Positions 1-8,001 of a stretch of 64,000 nt of DNA are shown in pieces. The position numbers and the translations under genes were made by a program. The stretch lies in contig NZ_JBDNCH010000002.1 in the NCBI RefSeq assembly GCF_039769985.1, positions 2,294,001 to 2,358,000 on the forward strand. Reading direction: 5' to 3'. The first letter of the stretch is position 1. Every line of letters begins with the position of its first letter. Under the pieces are notes generated by a model. It was given only the letters and a program-made list of their open reading frames with translations. It was not told the DNA's origin and did no database searches. The stretch comes from Ponticoccus litoralis (GTDB lineage Bacteria; Pseudomonadota; Alphaproteobacteria; Rhodobacterales; Rhodobacteraceae).

Positions 1-582
1 GGCTCGGTCGACGCGGTGGAATACCGGCTGCAACTGGACGGGCTTGCGGGCGCGCTGGAGGATCCGGGCGTCGTGGCGGCCTTTGCCGCGCTGCCGGAGG
101 CGCCGGTGGCCTTTGCGGTCTACGAATGGTCCGGGCCGCAGGCGCAGCGGCTGCTGGTGGACTGGGTCATGATCTCCGGCGCCGCGGATGTGGCGGCGGT
201 GGCGGCGCGGCTGCGGCGGGTCGAGCGGCTGGGCAGCGATCCCTCGACCGCGCTTGGCGCGGCAAAGCGGTTCGGGGAGGGGCTTCTGGCGTCGCAGGCG
301 GGCTGTTGGCGGCGGGTGCTGGACATTTCGGGCGACGGCCTGTCGAACACCGGCCCGCACCCGCGCGCGGTGCGCCCGGACGGCATCGTGATCAACGGTC
401 TGGTGATCGGCGCCGAGGGGGACACGGGCGTGCTGGGGTCGCTCTGGGCCTACTACAAGGCCTACGTGGTGCAGGGCCCCGAGACCTTCATCGAGACGGC
501 CAGCGGCTTTGCGGATTTTCAGGAGGCGATGGTGCGCAAGCTGAAGAAAGAGCTTCAGGTGCTGGTGGTCTCGGCGCGGTAG
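1..582 (+). CDS. DUF1194 (von Willebrand A-like) protein, 5' end outside window
   Basis: The reading frame is open from base 1 to a TAG at 580-582, so the N-terminus lies upstream of the window. The visible 193 residues match my memory of DUF1194 proteins, secreted von Willebrand A-like proteins of unknown role common in Rhodobacterales: the opening SVDAVEYRLQLDGLAGAL corresponds to the start of that domain just after its first metal-binding motif, and DISGDGLSNTG near the middle looks like the second. The C-terminus ends with FQEAMVRKLKKEL, which is also typical. Family assignment is by motif recognition. No partner genes are visible because the upstream side is missing. Confidence 0.75.
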   Translation, partial: GSVDAVEYRLQLDGLAGALEDPGVVAAFAALPEAPVAFAVYEWSGPQAQRLLVDWVMISGAADVAAVAARLRRVERLGSDPSTALGAAKRFGEGLLASQAGCWRRVLDISGDGLSNTGPHPRAVRPDGIVINGLVIGAEGDTGVLGSLWAYYKAYVVQGPETFIETASGFADFQEAMVRKLKKELQVLVVSAR

Positions 583-765
583 CCGGTGCAGGGCGCGATC
601 CATGGCCGCCGCCGGGGGGCGTCCGGGCGATCCCAGAGGGGGCGCATGTGGCGAAGGCGGATCTTCGGGCCTCTGGCCGGGGCGGTCCGCTGGCCCTTGT
701 GGCGTTCTGCCACCGGTGTCGCCGGTCTTGCGGTCTGCCGGATCGGGGGCGACAGGGAAGGGGCG

Positions 766-1263
766 TCAGTAGATATAGCGGATCTGGTCGGTCCAGTAGC
801 GTTCGACCCGGCGCAACGAGGAGGTGATGTCGTCCATCCCTTCCAGGCTGATCACCCCCTTGCCCTGCAGCCCGTCGGCGTGGCGCAGGAACAGTTCGGC
901 CACGATGCCGCGGATTTCGCGGCCACGCTGGGTCAGCCGGACCCGGACCGAGCGGCGGTCGATCTCGCAGCGCTGATGGTGCATGTAGCCCATCTCGACC
1001 AGCTTCTTGAGGTTGTAGCTGACGTTCGAGCCCTGGTAGTAGCCGCGCGATTTCAGCTCGCCCGCCGTGACCTCGTTCTCGCCGATGTTGAAGAGCAGAA
1101 GGGCCTGCACCGCGTTCACGTCGATGATGCCCAGTCTTTCGAACTCGTCCTTGATGACGTCGAGCAGGAGACGGTGCAACCGCTCCACAAGGCTCAACGC
1201 ATCGAGGTAGCTTGCCATGAAGCCCTGCTTTGGGCCGCTGTTCATGGACGCATGAATGCTCAT
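766..1263 (-). CDS. MarR-family winged-helix regulator (LdtR-like)
   Basis: A 165-residue protein with a central winged-helix domain: helices around residues 50-100 followed by the wing RCEIDRRSVRVRLTQRG, the MarR signature D-R-R-S-x-x-V-x-L-T. The N-terminal segment containing GFMASYLDALSLVERLHRLLLD and the long C-terminal helix would form the dimer interface. The N-terminus resembles the LdtR group of alphaproteobacterial MarR proteins, described as regulators of a cell-wall L,D-transpeptidase; that subfamily placement is recollection and its target here is unknown. It stands alone, with no gene for 370 bases upstream. A second in-frame ATG seven codons in (1245) is an alternative start. 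Confidence 0.8.
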   Translation of the reverse strand: MSIHASMNSGPKQGFMASYLDALSLVERLHRLLLDVIKDEFERLGIIDVNAVQALLLFNIGENEVTAGELKSRGYYQGSNVSYNLKKLVEMGYMHHQRCEIDRRSVRVRLTQRGREIRGIVAELFLRHADGLQGKGVISLEGMDDITSSLRRVERYWTDQIRYIY

Positions 1264-1502
1264 GGTGGTCTCCGCCTGTTTTTTGTCCTTGGGGATGTTT
1301 CGGGCGAAAACACGAATATCGCGTTAAACCGCAGCGAAGAGTGCGAAAATTCGCGGCATTCTCCGGGGGCTGGTTAATGCGGGGTTATGGCGGTTGGGGG
1401 CAACGGGTCTGCGGCGCCGGACCAGGCGGTGCGCGGTGGCGCTGGCCGCGTCTGTCAGGGCGGAGGCGGGGGGGCGTCATGCCAGGGTCATGGACCCCGC
1501 GT

Positions 1503-1565
1503 GGGGCTCTGCCCCGCTCGCTGCGCTCGCCCCCCGAGGTATTTTTCGGACCAAAGAAGCAGGGG
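1503..1565 (+). repeat. Dispersed GAGGTATTT/ACCAAAGAAG repeat, copy 1
   Basis: A GGGGCTCTGCCCC hairpin is followed by the core CCCCCGAGGTATTT, four bases, then GGACCAAAGAAGCAGGGG. The same arrangement recurs in nine other copies in this window. It sits just past the 3' end of the minus-strand sdhE gene. The rest of the gene-free stretch 1264-1636 shows no coding signal on either strand. Confidence 0.8.
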
Positions 1566-1636
1566 CGGGACGCAGCGGCAGGCTGGTTCGCGGTTTTGGT
1601 TTCGGACGCGCGGGATTGCGTGGGGGCGGTTCTGGC

Positions 1637-1900
1637 TCAGCCCCGCGCCGCGACCCGGGAAATGTCGGCCACCATCGGCGCATGGGCCCGCGGGGCGGGT
1701 TGCTGGCCCGAGATCCACTGGTAGAGGTCCTGGTCGTTCTCGTCGAGAAGCGCCTCGTAGGCGTCCAGTTCCCCGGCATCCAGCGCCGACAGGCGGGCGT
1801 CGGCGTAGCGCACCAGCAGGATGTCCATTTCCTTGATGCCGCGCCGCATCGAGCGCATGCGCAGGCGCTTCAGCCGTGTCTCGTGATCTTCCTGCGCCAT
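1637..1900 (-). CDS. sdhE: Succinate dehydrogenase assembly factor SdhE
   Basis: An 87-residue protein with the RGxxE motif (R20-G21-x-x-E24, in MRRGIKEMD) that defines the SdhE/YgfY/DUF339 family, followed by the conserved helical region LLVRYAD and the ending YEALLDENDQDLYQWISG. In this family the protein binds apo-SdhA and promotes covalent attachment of FAD to succinate dehydrogenase, in the cytoplasm. Length matches the family (80-95 residues). Its ATG overlaps the stop of the upstream helix-turn-helix gene (ATGA at 1900), so the two are probably co-transcribed and translationally coupled. The C-terminal tail after about residue 66 is rich in Pro and Ala and probably disordered. Confidence 0.93.
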   Translation of the reverse strand: MAQEDHETRLKRLRMRSMRRGIKEMDILLVRYADARLSALDAGELDAYEALLDENDQDLYQWISGQQPAPRAHAPMVADISRVAARG

Positions 1901-2286
1901 CAGGCCTGTTCCTTCAGCAATTCGCGCAGGCGCTTTTCCAGACGGCCCAGCGTGTCGGCCCGGCTTTTGATCTGGGCGCGCAGGCTGCGCATCTCGTCGA
2001 GGATCTCGCGCAGGTCGACGGGCAGGGATTCCGCCGGGGCCTCGACGCCCTCGCCCTCGCCGGTGATCAGCCAGACCATCGAGACGTTCAGCACGCCCGA
2101 CAGGGTCGACAGCTTGTTGGCGCGGGGTTCCGAGACGTCGTCTTCCCAGCGTTGCAGGGTGACGAGCTTGATGCCCAGCCGCTTGGCCAGCACTTCCGGC
2201 GTCATGCCCGCCGCCTCGCGCGCGGCGGCGACGCGGTCGCCGAAGGTCGCAACCTCGGGGCCGTAGTAATCGGTGATGTCCTGCAT
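1900..2286 (-). CDS. Cro/C1-type helix-turn-helix regulator with C-terminal coiled coil
   Basis: A 128-residue protein. Residues 15-70 form a Cro/C1-type helix-turn-helix: the stretch GDRVAAAREAAGMTPEVLA, then KRLGIKLVTLQRWEDDVSEP, then the ending KLSTLSGVLNVSMVWLITGE. Residues 85-126 (EILDEMRSLRAQIKSR and on) are a strongly charged heptad-like helix, probably a dimerising coiled coil. The gene is first in an operon with sdhE (ATGA overlap) and is divergent from the aminotransferase gene at 2372, with 85 bases between the starts, so it may act on that shared promoter region. Target and ligand are unknown. Confidence 0.8.
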   Translation of the reverse strand: MQDITDYYGPEVATFGDRVAAAREAAGMTPEVLAKRLGIKLVTLQRWEDDVSEPRANKLSTLSGVLNVSMVWLITGEGEGVEAPAESLPVDLREILDEMRSLRAQIKSRADTLGRLEKRLRELLKEQA

Positions 2287-2371
2287 CGGGAAATCTCTCC
2301 TCTCGGCGGCTTGTGCGCGCGTTGGGCGCACCCTAAGACATGGGGCGCAACAAGACAAACGGGTGGCCCTG

Positions 2372-3574
2372 ATGCCTTTTCTCTCCGACACCCTGGCCGC
2401 GGTGAAGCCTTCGCCCACGGTCGCCGTCACGCAGCTTGCGCGTGAGCTGAAGGCCGCGGGGCGCGACGTGATCGGGCTGGGCGCCGGTGAGCCCGACTTT
2501 GACACGCCGGACACGATCAAGGCTGCCGCGATTGCGGCAATCGAGGCCGGAAAAACGAAATACACCCCGCCGGACGGCATTCCGGAACTGAAAGAGGCGA
2601 TCTGCGCCAAGTTCGCCCGCGAGAACGGGCTGCGCTACGCTCCGTCCCAGGTGATTGTCTGCACCGGCGGCAAGCAGGTGCTGTACAACGCGCTGATGGC
2701 GACGCTGAACCCCGGCGACGAGGTGGTGATCCCGGCGCCCTACTGGGTCAGCTACCCGGACATGGTGCGGCTGGGGCAGGGCACCCCGGTCATCGTCAAG
2801 GGCGAGCGCGCCCGGGGCTACAAGATCACCCCCGAGGCGCTGGAGGCGGCGATCACGCCCGCCACCAAGTGGTTCATCTTCAACTCGCCGTCCAACCCGA
2901 CCGGGGCGGGCTATACCCGCGACGAGCTGAAGGCGCTGACCGACGTGCTGATGCGCCATCCCCAGGTCTGGGTGATGACCGACGACATGTACGAACACCT
3001 TGCCTACGACGGGTTCGAATTCGTCACCCCCGCGCAGGTCGAGCCGGGGCTCTATGACCGCACGCTGACCTGCAACGGCGTCTCGAAGGCCTATGCCATG
3101 ACCGGTTGGCGGATCGGCTACGCGGCAGGCCCCGAGGCGCTGATCAAGGCCATGCTGAAGGTGCAGTCGCAGTCCACGACCAACCCCTGTTCGATCTCGC
3201 AATGGGCCAGCGTCGAGGCGCTGAACGGGCCGCAGGACTTCCTGGCCGAACGGGCGGCGCATTTCCTGCGGCGGCGCGACCTGGTGGTGGCGGGGCTGAA
3301 CGCCTGCCCGGGAATCGCCTGCGCGGTGCCCGAGGGGGCCTTCTACGTCTACCCCTCGATCGAGGGCTGCCTCGGCAAGACCTCGAAGGGCGGGGTGGCG
3401 ATCGTGGACGACGAGGCCTTCTGCACCGCGTTGCTGGAAGAGGAAGGCGTGGCGGTGGTCTTCGGCGCGGCCTTCGGGCTGTCGCCGAACTTCCGCGTCA
3501 GCTACGCGACCTCGGACGCGGTGCTGGAAGAGGCCTGCGCCCGGATCAAACGGTTCTGCGAGGGGCTGTCCTGA
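2372..3574 (+). CDS. aspC: Pyridoxal-phosphate aspartate aminotransferase, class I (group Ib)
   Basis: A 400-residue aminotransferase. Visible landmarks: GLGAGEPDFDTP near residue 35, the TGGKQ motif at 98-102 in the phosphate-binding part, SNPTG at 174-178 with the Asn that contacts the cofactor ring, DDMYEHL at 204-210 and the Schiff-base lysine K239 in NGVSKAYAMTGWRIGY, then the arginine motif NFRVSYA near the C-terminus. This is the group Ib aspartate aminotransferase pattern (aspartate + 2-oxoglutarate to oxaloacetate + glutamate; many members also accept prephenate). The ATG at 2372 was chosen because homologues begin M-x-x-L-S; the open frame further upstream is unlikely to be translated. 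The gene symbol follows common usage in alphaproteobacteria. Confidence 0.9.
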   Translation: MPFLSDTLAAVKPSPTVAVTQLARELKAAGRDVIGLGAGEPDFDTPDTIKAAAIAAIEAGKTKYTPPDGIPELKEAICAKFARENGLRYAPSQVIVCTGGKQVLYNALMATLNPGDEVVIPAPYWVSYPDMVRLGQGTPVIVKGERARGYKITPEALEAAITPATKWFIFNSPSNPTGAGYTRDELKALTDVLMRHPQVWVMTDDMYEHLAYDGFEFVTPAQVEPGLYDRTLTCNGVSKAYAMTGWRIGYAAGPEALIKAMLKVQSQSTTNPCSISQWASVEALNGPQDFLAERAAHFLRRRDLVVAGLNACPGIACAVPEGAFYVYPSIEGCLGKTSKGGVAIVDDEAFCTALLEEEGVAVVFGAAFGLSPNFRVSYATSDAVLEEACARIKRFCEGLS

Positions 3575-3610
3575 GGGTTTCGCCCGGCCCTTCGGTCCGG
3601 GCGACCAGCC

Positions 3611-3659
3611 GGGGGCCAGCCCCCGGACCCCCGGGATATTTCCGGACAGAAGAAACGGG
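3611..3659 (+). repeat. Dispersed GAGGTATTT/ACCAAAGAAG repeat, copy 2 (diverged)
   Basis: The hairpin GGGGGCCAGCCCCC is followed by CCCCCGGGATATTTCCGGACAG and AAGAAACGGG. It has the same order of parts as copy 1 but with mismatches in the core. It lies 37 bases after the aminotransferase stop codon. Confidence 0.65.
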
Positions 3660-3837
3660 AGGCGGGCCGGTCGGTTGGGGCGGCATCGTGCCGGAGGCAG
3701 GTCCTGGACAGGACGGTTTGGCCCCTTCCGGGGTCTTTGTGAAGCCAGGCAAGCGGATCCGGGCGTTTTGCCATGGGGCGGTGGACTGCGCGGCTGCATT
3801 GGGTGACAGTCGGGCGGCCTGAAGCGAGGAGACAGGA

Positions 3838-4239
3838 GTGAGCACAGACCTGCCGGAGTTCTATTTCCGCGTGCGCGACAACGGCGCCGCGGTCTTTCGC
3901 GTCGACACCGAAAACCGGCAGCGGCGCATCGAGATGGATCAGATCGCCGTGGTCAACCTCAACAAGGGCGAGATCAGGCCGCAGGGCGACCATGTCCTGA
4001 GTGCAGGCGAGCGGGCCGAGATCGAGGCCTGGATGCGCAAGCGCAAGGCGCTGCTGGCCCTGCGCGATATCGACGATATCCACCGCGCGGTGGATACCCT
4101 GAACACGACAACCCAATGGGCGCAGTCCAAGGCCTCGGATGTGCAGCTGGAAGAGGTCACGGATGCGCTCTTGATGGCCATGCACGATCTGCGGACGGTG
4201 CTGGTGCGCAAGAAGGCGGACCGGGTGATGAAGGGCTGA
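3838..4239 (+). CDS. Conserved hypothetical protein
   Basis: A 133-residue protein with no recognised domain. The N-terminal third (FYFRVRDNGAAVFRVDTENR) looks like beta strands, and residues 60-130 are helical and charged, including RDIDDIHRAVDTLNTTTQWA and ending in a basic KKADRVMKG. There is no signal peptide or membrane segment, so it is likely cytoplasmic. The GTG start at 3838 is preceded by a good ribosome-binding site (GAGGAGACAGGA, 3825-3836). It follows the aminotransferase on the same strand after 263 bases containing a repeat copy, and is convergent with the YHS gene. I do not know its function. Confidence 0.7.
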   Translation: MSTDLPEFYFRVRDNGAAVFRVDTENRQRRIEMDQIAVVNLNKGEIRPQGDHVLSAGERAEIEAWMRKRKALLALRDIDDIHRAVDTLNTTTQWAQSKASDVQLEEVTDALLMAMHDLRTVLVRKKADRVMKG

Positions 4240-4455
4240 CCTGCCGGCCAATCGGGCGGGGCGGTTCCGGGGCGCGGTGACCGGGTTTTCGTGCGGGAGG
4301 GCCGCCCTCGGATTTCCGGCCATGGCAGAGACCGTCTGCAAGCGGCCGGAGATCGCGCCGCGCTGCGCCCCGGCCTCCGGTCGCTGTTTTCACCGGTCCC
4401 CGGCGACCTGCGCCCTGCGGGCGCCGGAGAGGCCGGTCGCGCTGATCGGCGGGCC

Positions 4456-4912
4456 TCAGCCCGAGGATCGCAGGCCAGTTGGCGCGGCCCCCGGCGATGT
4501 TCCCCTCGATGTCGGAGAGCCACAGGGCGCGGGCGCGCAGGCTGGCGTTCAGGTAGAGCCGCCCCTGGTGCAGTGTCCGGGCTTCGGGCACCGTCGGCGC
4601 GAGATAGCCGCGCGCGGCGGCATAGGCGCAATAGCCGCCGAACTGCGGGGCATAGGCCTTCGGGTCGGCCTCGAAGCGCGCGGCATTGGCATGCGATGCG
4701 AAATACCATGTGGCGCCGCGCCACATCAGGCCGTGGTCCTCGCCCATCACGGGGCCCGTGCCGTCGAAATAGGCCACGGGGTCGGACCCGTCGATCGCCA
4801 CGCCGAGTTCGGCATAGACCTCGGGCGCGCGATCGCGGGCGGCAGCGGGCAGGGCCAGCGCCGGGGCGGCGAGGCCGGTGAGGACAAGGTGGCGGCGGGA
4901 CAGGTGCGGCAT
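4456..4912 (-). CDS. YHS-domain secreted protein (Tat-type signal), frame break near the 3' end
   Basis: The N-terminus MPHLSRRHLVLTGLAAPALALP is a twin-arginine-like signal. The YHS domain follows: GVAIDGSDPVAYFDGTGPV, WYFASHANAARFEADPKAYAPQFGGYCAYA. Family members are small periplasmic proteins, some metal-binding, of uncertain role. As written, the frame does not stop after ANWPAIL, where the family normally ends, but runs on another 100 codons into the neighbouring gene. If CCGAGG at 4461-4466 (plus strand) was really CCAGG, the frame closes two codons later at the TGA at 4456-4458 and the protein ends ANWPAILG. I therefore place the end there. Confidence 0.8.
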
Positions 4913-5126
4913 GGCGGGATTCCTCGGAACGACTGTTTCCAATCTGCACCCGCTGGCGCCTTCGGCAAAGAGCGTCCACGCGGACGTGAAGGCGCGTGTC
5001 GGTTGCGGCATCGGCGCCGGGCCCGCCTGCGGATCGGAAAACCACCTGCAAAGACACGAAAAAATTGACTTGCCCCGATGGGCTGCTAGCCTGTTCGGCA
5101 GATATTACGCTTCACGGGGGACTATT

Positions 5127-5445
5127 ATGCGATTTTCGCTTGTTGCGGCCACGCTGGCCTTTGCTGTTTCCGGATCCGCCGCGCTCGCCTGGGGCGACAT
5201 GTACATGGGCGACGGAACCAACAACCCGAACTCGAACATGCTGGTGCATGCCTACAAGGCGCCGAACCTCTGTCCGGTACGGGCTGCAGCCCGTCACCGT
5301 GGGCGGTGTGATCTGCTGCGGCAACCCGAACGCGGGCTACTACATCGACCGCCCGGGCGGCCAGAAGAAGTATTACAACGCCCGGCACAAGCCCGCGCCG
5401 CGGGCCTATGCGCCTGCCGGCGAAAAGGGCGTGGTGTACCGCTGA
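5127..5445 (+). CDS. Small secreted protein of unknown function (frame break at 5276)
   Basis: The N-terminus MRFSLVAATLAFAVSGSAALAW is a clear Sec signal peptide, leaving a mature protein of about 85 residues with two adjacent cysteines (VICCGNPN) and a Tyr/Lys-rich stretch. The ATG at 5127 follows GGGGGACTATT. The frame is broken at 5276-5280: the first part ends in APNLCP and the second resumes as LQPVTVGGVICCGNP. Reading GGTAC as GGCC gives ...NLCPAGLQPVTVGG... and a single frame of 105 codons plus stop. I do not recognise the family. It stands between the YHS gene and suhB. Confidence 0.6.
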
Positions 5446-5528
5446 GGCGCGCCGCCCCTTGGCAAGACCGGTCAGGCCGCGTATAGCCGCGGCCTGATTT
5501 CTTTTGGCCATCCGGAAAGGGCCCGAGC

Positions 5529-6320
5529 ATGCAGGGCAGCGCGAATCTCAACATCATGATGAAGGCGGCGCGCAAGGCGGGGCGGTCTCTGGTCAAGGAT
5601 TTCCGCGAGGTCGAGAACCTGCAGGTCTCGCGCAAGGGGACCTCGGACTTCGTGACCCGCGCCGATATCGAGGCCGACCGCATCCTGCGCGAAGAGCTGA
5701 TGGGCGCACGCCCGACCTATGGCTGGGTCGGCGAGGAAAGCGGCGAGGCCGAGGGCGAGGACCCGACCCGGCGCTGGATCGTCGATGCGCTGGACGGCAC
5801 GACGAACTTCCTGCACGGCATGCCGCATTGGGCGGTCTCCATCGCGCTGGAACACAAGGGGCAGATCGTGTCCGGCGTGGTCTATGACGCCGCCAAGGAC
5901 GAGATGTTCTACGCCGAACGCGGCGCCGGGGCCTGGCTGAACGATTCGCGCCGCCTGCGTGTCTCGGGCCGCCGCGCGATGAACGAGGCGCTGGTCGCCA
6001 CCGGCATCCCCTTCGCCGGCAAGCACACGCTGCCCGCGACGCTGAAGGACCTCGCCCGCGTCATGCCCGAAGTCGCCGGGCTGCGGCCCTCGGGCTCTGC
6101 CGCGCTCGACCTTGCCTATGTGGCGGCGGGCCGCTTCGAGGGCTACTGGGAACGCGAGCTGAAGATCTGGGACATCGCGGCGGGCAGCCTGATCGCCATC
6201 GAGGCCGGTGCGCTGGTCGAAGGCGTGCGCGCGGGGCAGAACTTCCTCGAAAGCGGCTCCATCCTCTGTGCCAATGGCGAGATCTTCACGCCGCTCTCCA
6301 AGCTGCTGCGCGCGGCCTGA
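5529..6320 (+). CDS. suhB: Inositol monophosphatase family protein SuhB
   Basis: A 263-residue member of the lithium-sensitive phosphatase family. Metal-binding motifs are visible: GEES (Glu of site 1) near residue 70, DALDGTTNF near residue 90 (D-x-x-D-G-T/S), and W-D-I-A-A-G near residue 215. These bind the Mg ions that hydrolyse myo-inositol 1-phosphate and related phosphate monoesters; in bacteria SuhB also acts in rRNA transcription complexes. Length and motif spacing are complete. The ATG at 5529 follows GGAAAGGGCCC. It is convergent with the GFA-like gene, and two oppositely oriented repeat copies fill the space between them. Confidence 0.93.
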   Translation: MQGSANLNIMMKAARKAGRSLVKDFREVENLQVSRKGTSDFVTRADIEADRILREELMGARPTYGWVGEESGEAEGEDPTRRWIVDALDGTTNFLHGMPHWAVSIALEHKGQIVSGVVYDAAKDEMFYAERGAGAWLNDSRRLRVSGRRAMNEALVATGIPFAGKHTLPATLKDLARVMPEVAGLRPSGSAALDLAYVAAGRFEGYWERELKIWDIAAGSLIAIEAGALVEGVRAGQNFLESGSILCANGEIFTPLSKLLRAA

Positions 6321-6360
6321 GCGCGCTGCCCCTAGCCGGAGCGCTTCGCGGACTTTGTCG

Positions 6361-6399
6361 GATGCCTCCGGCGGAGGGTATTTGGGCCAAGAAGAAGCA
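6361..6399 (+). repeat. Dispersed repeat, copy 3 (AAGAAGAAG subtype)
   Basis: CTCCGGCGGAGGGTATTTGGGCCAAGAAGAAGCAC. The CCTCCGGCGGAGG part is a short hairpin. It differs from copy 1 in having AAGAAGAAG in place of AAAGAAGCAGG. It lies 40 bases after the suhB stop. Confidence 0.75.
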
Positions 6400-6569
6400 C
6401 AGGGCAGCGCGAAGGCGCCCGGGTGACCTTGGGTTGCCGGGGACACGGGGCGGTGTCCTGGTGCTGCCGGGCTTGCCTGTCGCGGCGCGGGTCCCGACGG
6501 CAGGGCGCCGGGGATGCAGGGGGTCGGATCGGTCGGGCGGCAGGGTGCTGTGCAGGGTACAGCGCACGG

Positions 6570-6597
6570 GTTTCTTCTTGGTCCAAATACCTCTGAA
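6570..6597 (-). repeat. Dispersed repeat, copy 4 (inverted relative to copy 3)
   Basis: The plus strand reads GTTTCTTCTTGGTCCAAATACC, the reverse complement of the repeat core GGTATTTGGACCAAGAAGAAAC. With copy 3 it makes an inverted pair between the 3' ends of the convergent suhB and GFA-like genes. Confidence 0.75.
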
Positions 6598-6629
6598 CCC
6601 GGTCTCCGCCCGCGCTGAGGCTTGTCGGG

Positions 6630-6995
6630 TCAGCGGTCGGACGGGTGATTGACGCCGTCGTGCCAGTCGACCGGCTCGATGTCCTTCGGGTCCATCCCCT
6701 CGATCGCGTAGAGGTTCACGCCGTATTCGTTCGGATCGGAGCGGCGGCGGTGGAACAGGTAGATCCCGCAGGTCTTGCAGAAGTGGTGCCGGGCCGTGTG
6801 CGTGCCCCAGGTATAGAGCGTGAGGTTGTCGGCGCCTCGGACCACCTCGATCCCGTCGAGCGGGGCCGAGACCACCGGGACGGAGCGGCGGCGGCAGAAG
6901 GAGCAATCGCAGCGGCGCGCGCTGTTCAGCCCGTCGCTCAGCGTCACGCGCAGTTCGACGGCGCCGCAGTGGCAGATGGCTTTGTGTGGGTTCAT
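6630..6995 (-). CDS. GFA (glutathione-dependent formaldehyde-activating) family zinc protein
   Basis: A 121-residue protein with the cysteine pattern of the GFA/Mss4-like fold: C8-H-C10 near the N-terminus, CDCSFC about 20 residues later and CKTCGIYLF near residue 80, which together bind zinc. Members bind small sulphur compounds or add glutathione to formaldehyde, but most, including this one, have no assigned substrate. The gene overlaps the rhomboid gene by four bases (ATGA, 6992-6995), so the two are probably one transcript. Some GFA-like proteins carry an extra domain; this one has only the core. Confidence 0.85.
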   Translation of the reverse strand: MNPHKAICHCGAVELRVTLSDGLNSARRCDCSFCRRRSVPVVSAPLDGIEVVRGADNLTLYTWGTHTARHHFCKTCGIYLFHRRRSDPNEYGVNLYAIEGMDPKDIEPVDWHDGVNHPSDR

Positions 6996-7765
6996 CGGCG
7001 GCGTATCCTCGGGACCTGTGTTGTTCTGCGCGCCCTGCGGATGCGCGGAATATGCGAGCGGTCGTAACGCGCCACCGGGTGCGGCGGCTGGCCGCGGGTG
7101 CGGTTCCAGAAGGCCGGGCCGCCACGTTTCAGCCAGCCCGGGACGGTCAGGATCAGGCCTGCCACGAAGCCCCCGATATGGGCCCAATAGGCGACGCCGC
7201 CCTCGTCCGGCGCGGTGCTCCAGCCGCCCAGCAGCTGCATCCCGAACCAGATCGCCAGCATCAGCCATGCCGGAACCGGGATGATCCTGAAGATCACGAT
7301 GAGGATCAGCAGGATATCGACCCGCGCCCCGGGAAAGAGCAGCAGGTAGCCCCCCATGACGCCCGCGATGGCCCCCGAGGCGCCTACGGTCGGCACGGTG
7401 GAATAGGGCGCCGAGATCACGTGGATCAGGCCGGCGCCGATCCCGCAGGCGAGGTAGAAGAGGGCAAAGCCCAGGTGCCCCATCTCGTCTTCGAGGTTGT
7501 CGCCGAAGATGAACAGGAACAGCATGTTGCCGGCGATGTGCAACAGGCCGCCGTGCAGGAACATCGAGGTCACCAACCCTTGCCAGCCATAGCCTTCCAT
7601 CAGGAAGGCCGGGATCAGCGCGAATTCGGCGTAAAAGGCGTAGAGCGCGCGGGGTGACTGGCCAAGATCCCATGTCCCGATAAAGACCGCGATATTGGTC
7701 AGCATCAGGGCATAGGTGACGAAGGGCACGCGTCCCGAGGGATTGTGGTCTCGGATCGGAAACAT
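6992..7765 (-). CDS. Rhomboid-family intramembrane serine protease
   Basis: A 257-residue membrane protein with six or so hydrophobic segments. The rhomboid catalytic serine is in GASGAIAGVMGGYL (G-x-S-G), the partner histidine in HIGGFVAGLIL, and the family HGGLLHIAGNMLFLFIFG signature lies between. Rhomboids cleave single-pass membrane proteins inside the bilayer. The C-terminal 40 residues are basic (RTRGQPPHPVARYDRSH) and probably cytoplasmic. The ATG at 7765 matches the homologue start MFPIRDHNPS; the open frame continues far upstream but through putA-antisense sequence. Natural substrate unknown. It is followed by the GFA-like gene with an ATGA overlap. Confidence 0.92.
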   Translation of the reverse strand: MFPIRDHNPSGRVPFVTYALMLTNIAVFIGTWDLGQSPRALYAFYAEFALIPAFLMEGYGWQGLVTSMFLHGGLLHIAGNMLFLFIFGDNLEDEMGHLGFALFYLACGIGAGLIHVISAPYSTVPTVGASGAIAGVMGGYLLLFPGARVDILLILIVIFRIIPVPAWLMLAIWFGMQLLGGWSTAPDEGGVAYWAHIGGFVAGLILTVPGWLKRGGPAFWNRTRGQPPHPVARYDRSHIPRIRRARRTTQVPRIRRR

Positions 7766-8001
7766 GGGGCCGAGGGTGGCATCCTTTGCGGCGGCGTCAA
7801 GGTGGCGGGTGGGCCCATGCCGGTTTGGCTTTAAAAAATGCTCCGGAGTGAGGCGTGCTCTGAGCTCTGCGTTCCGGTCGGGGCAGCGGGCGGGTCGGCT
7901 CGATGCACCCCCTCTCATCGGGAGCCCGCCGCGCCTGGCAAGCCCTGACGGTCCGGTGAGCGGGGCAGGGTGGGTCTGCGCCTCCCCCGCCCCCGGCGCG
8001 A

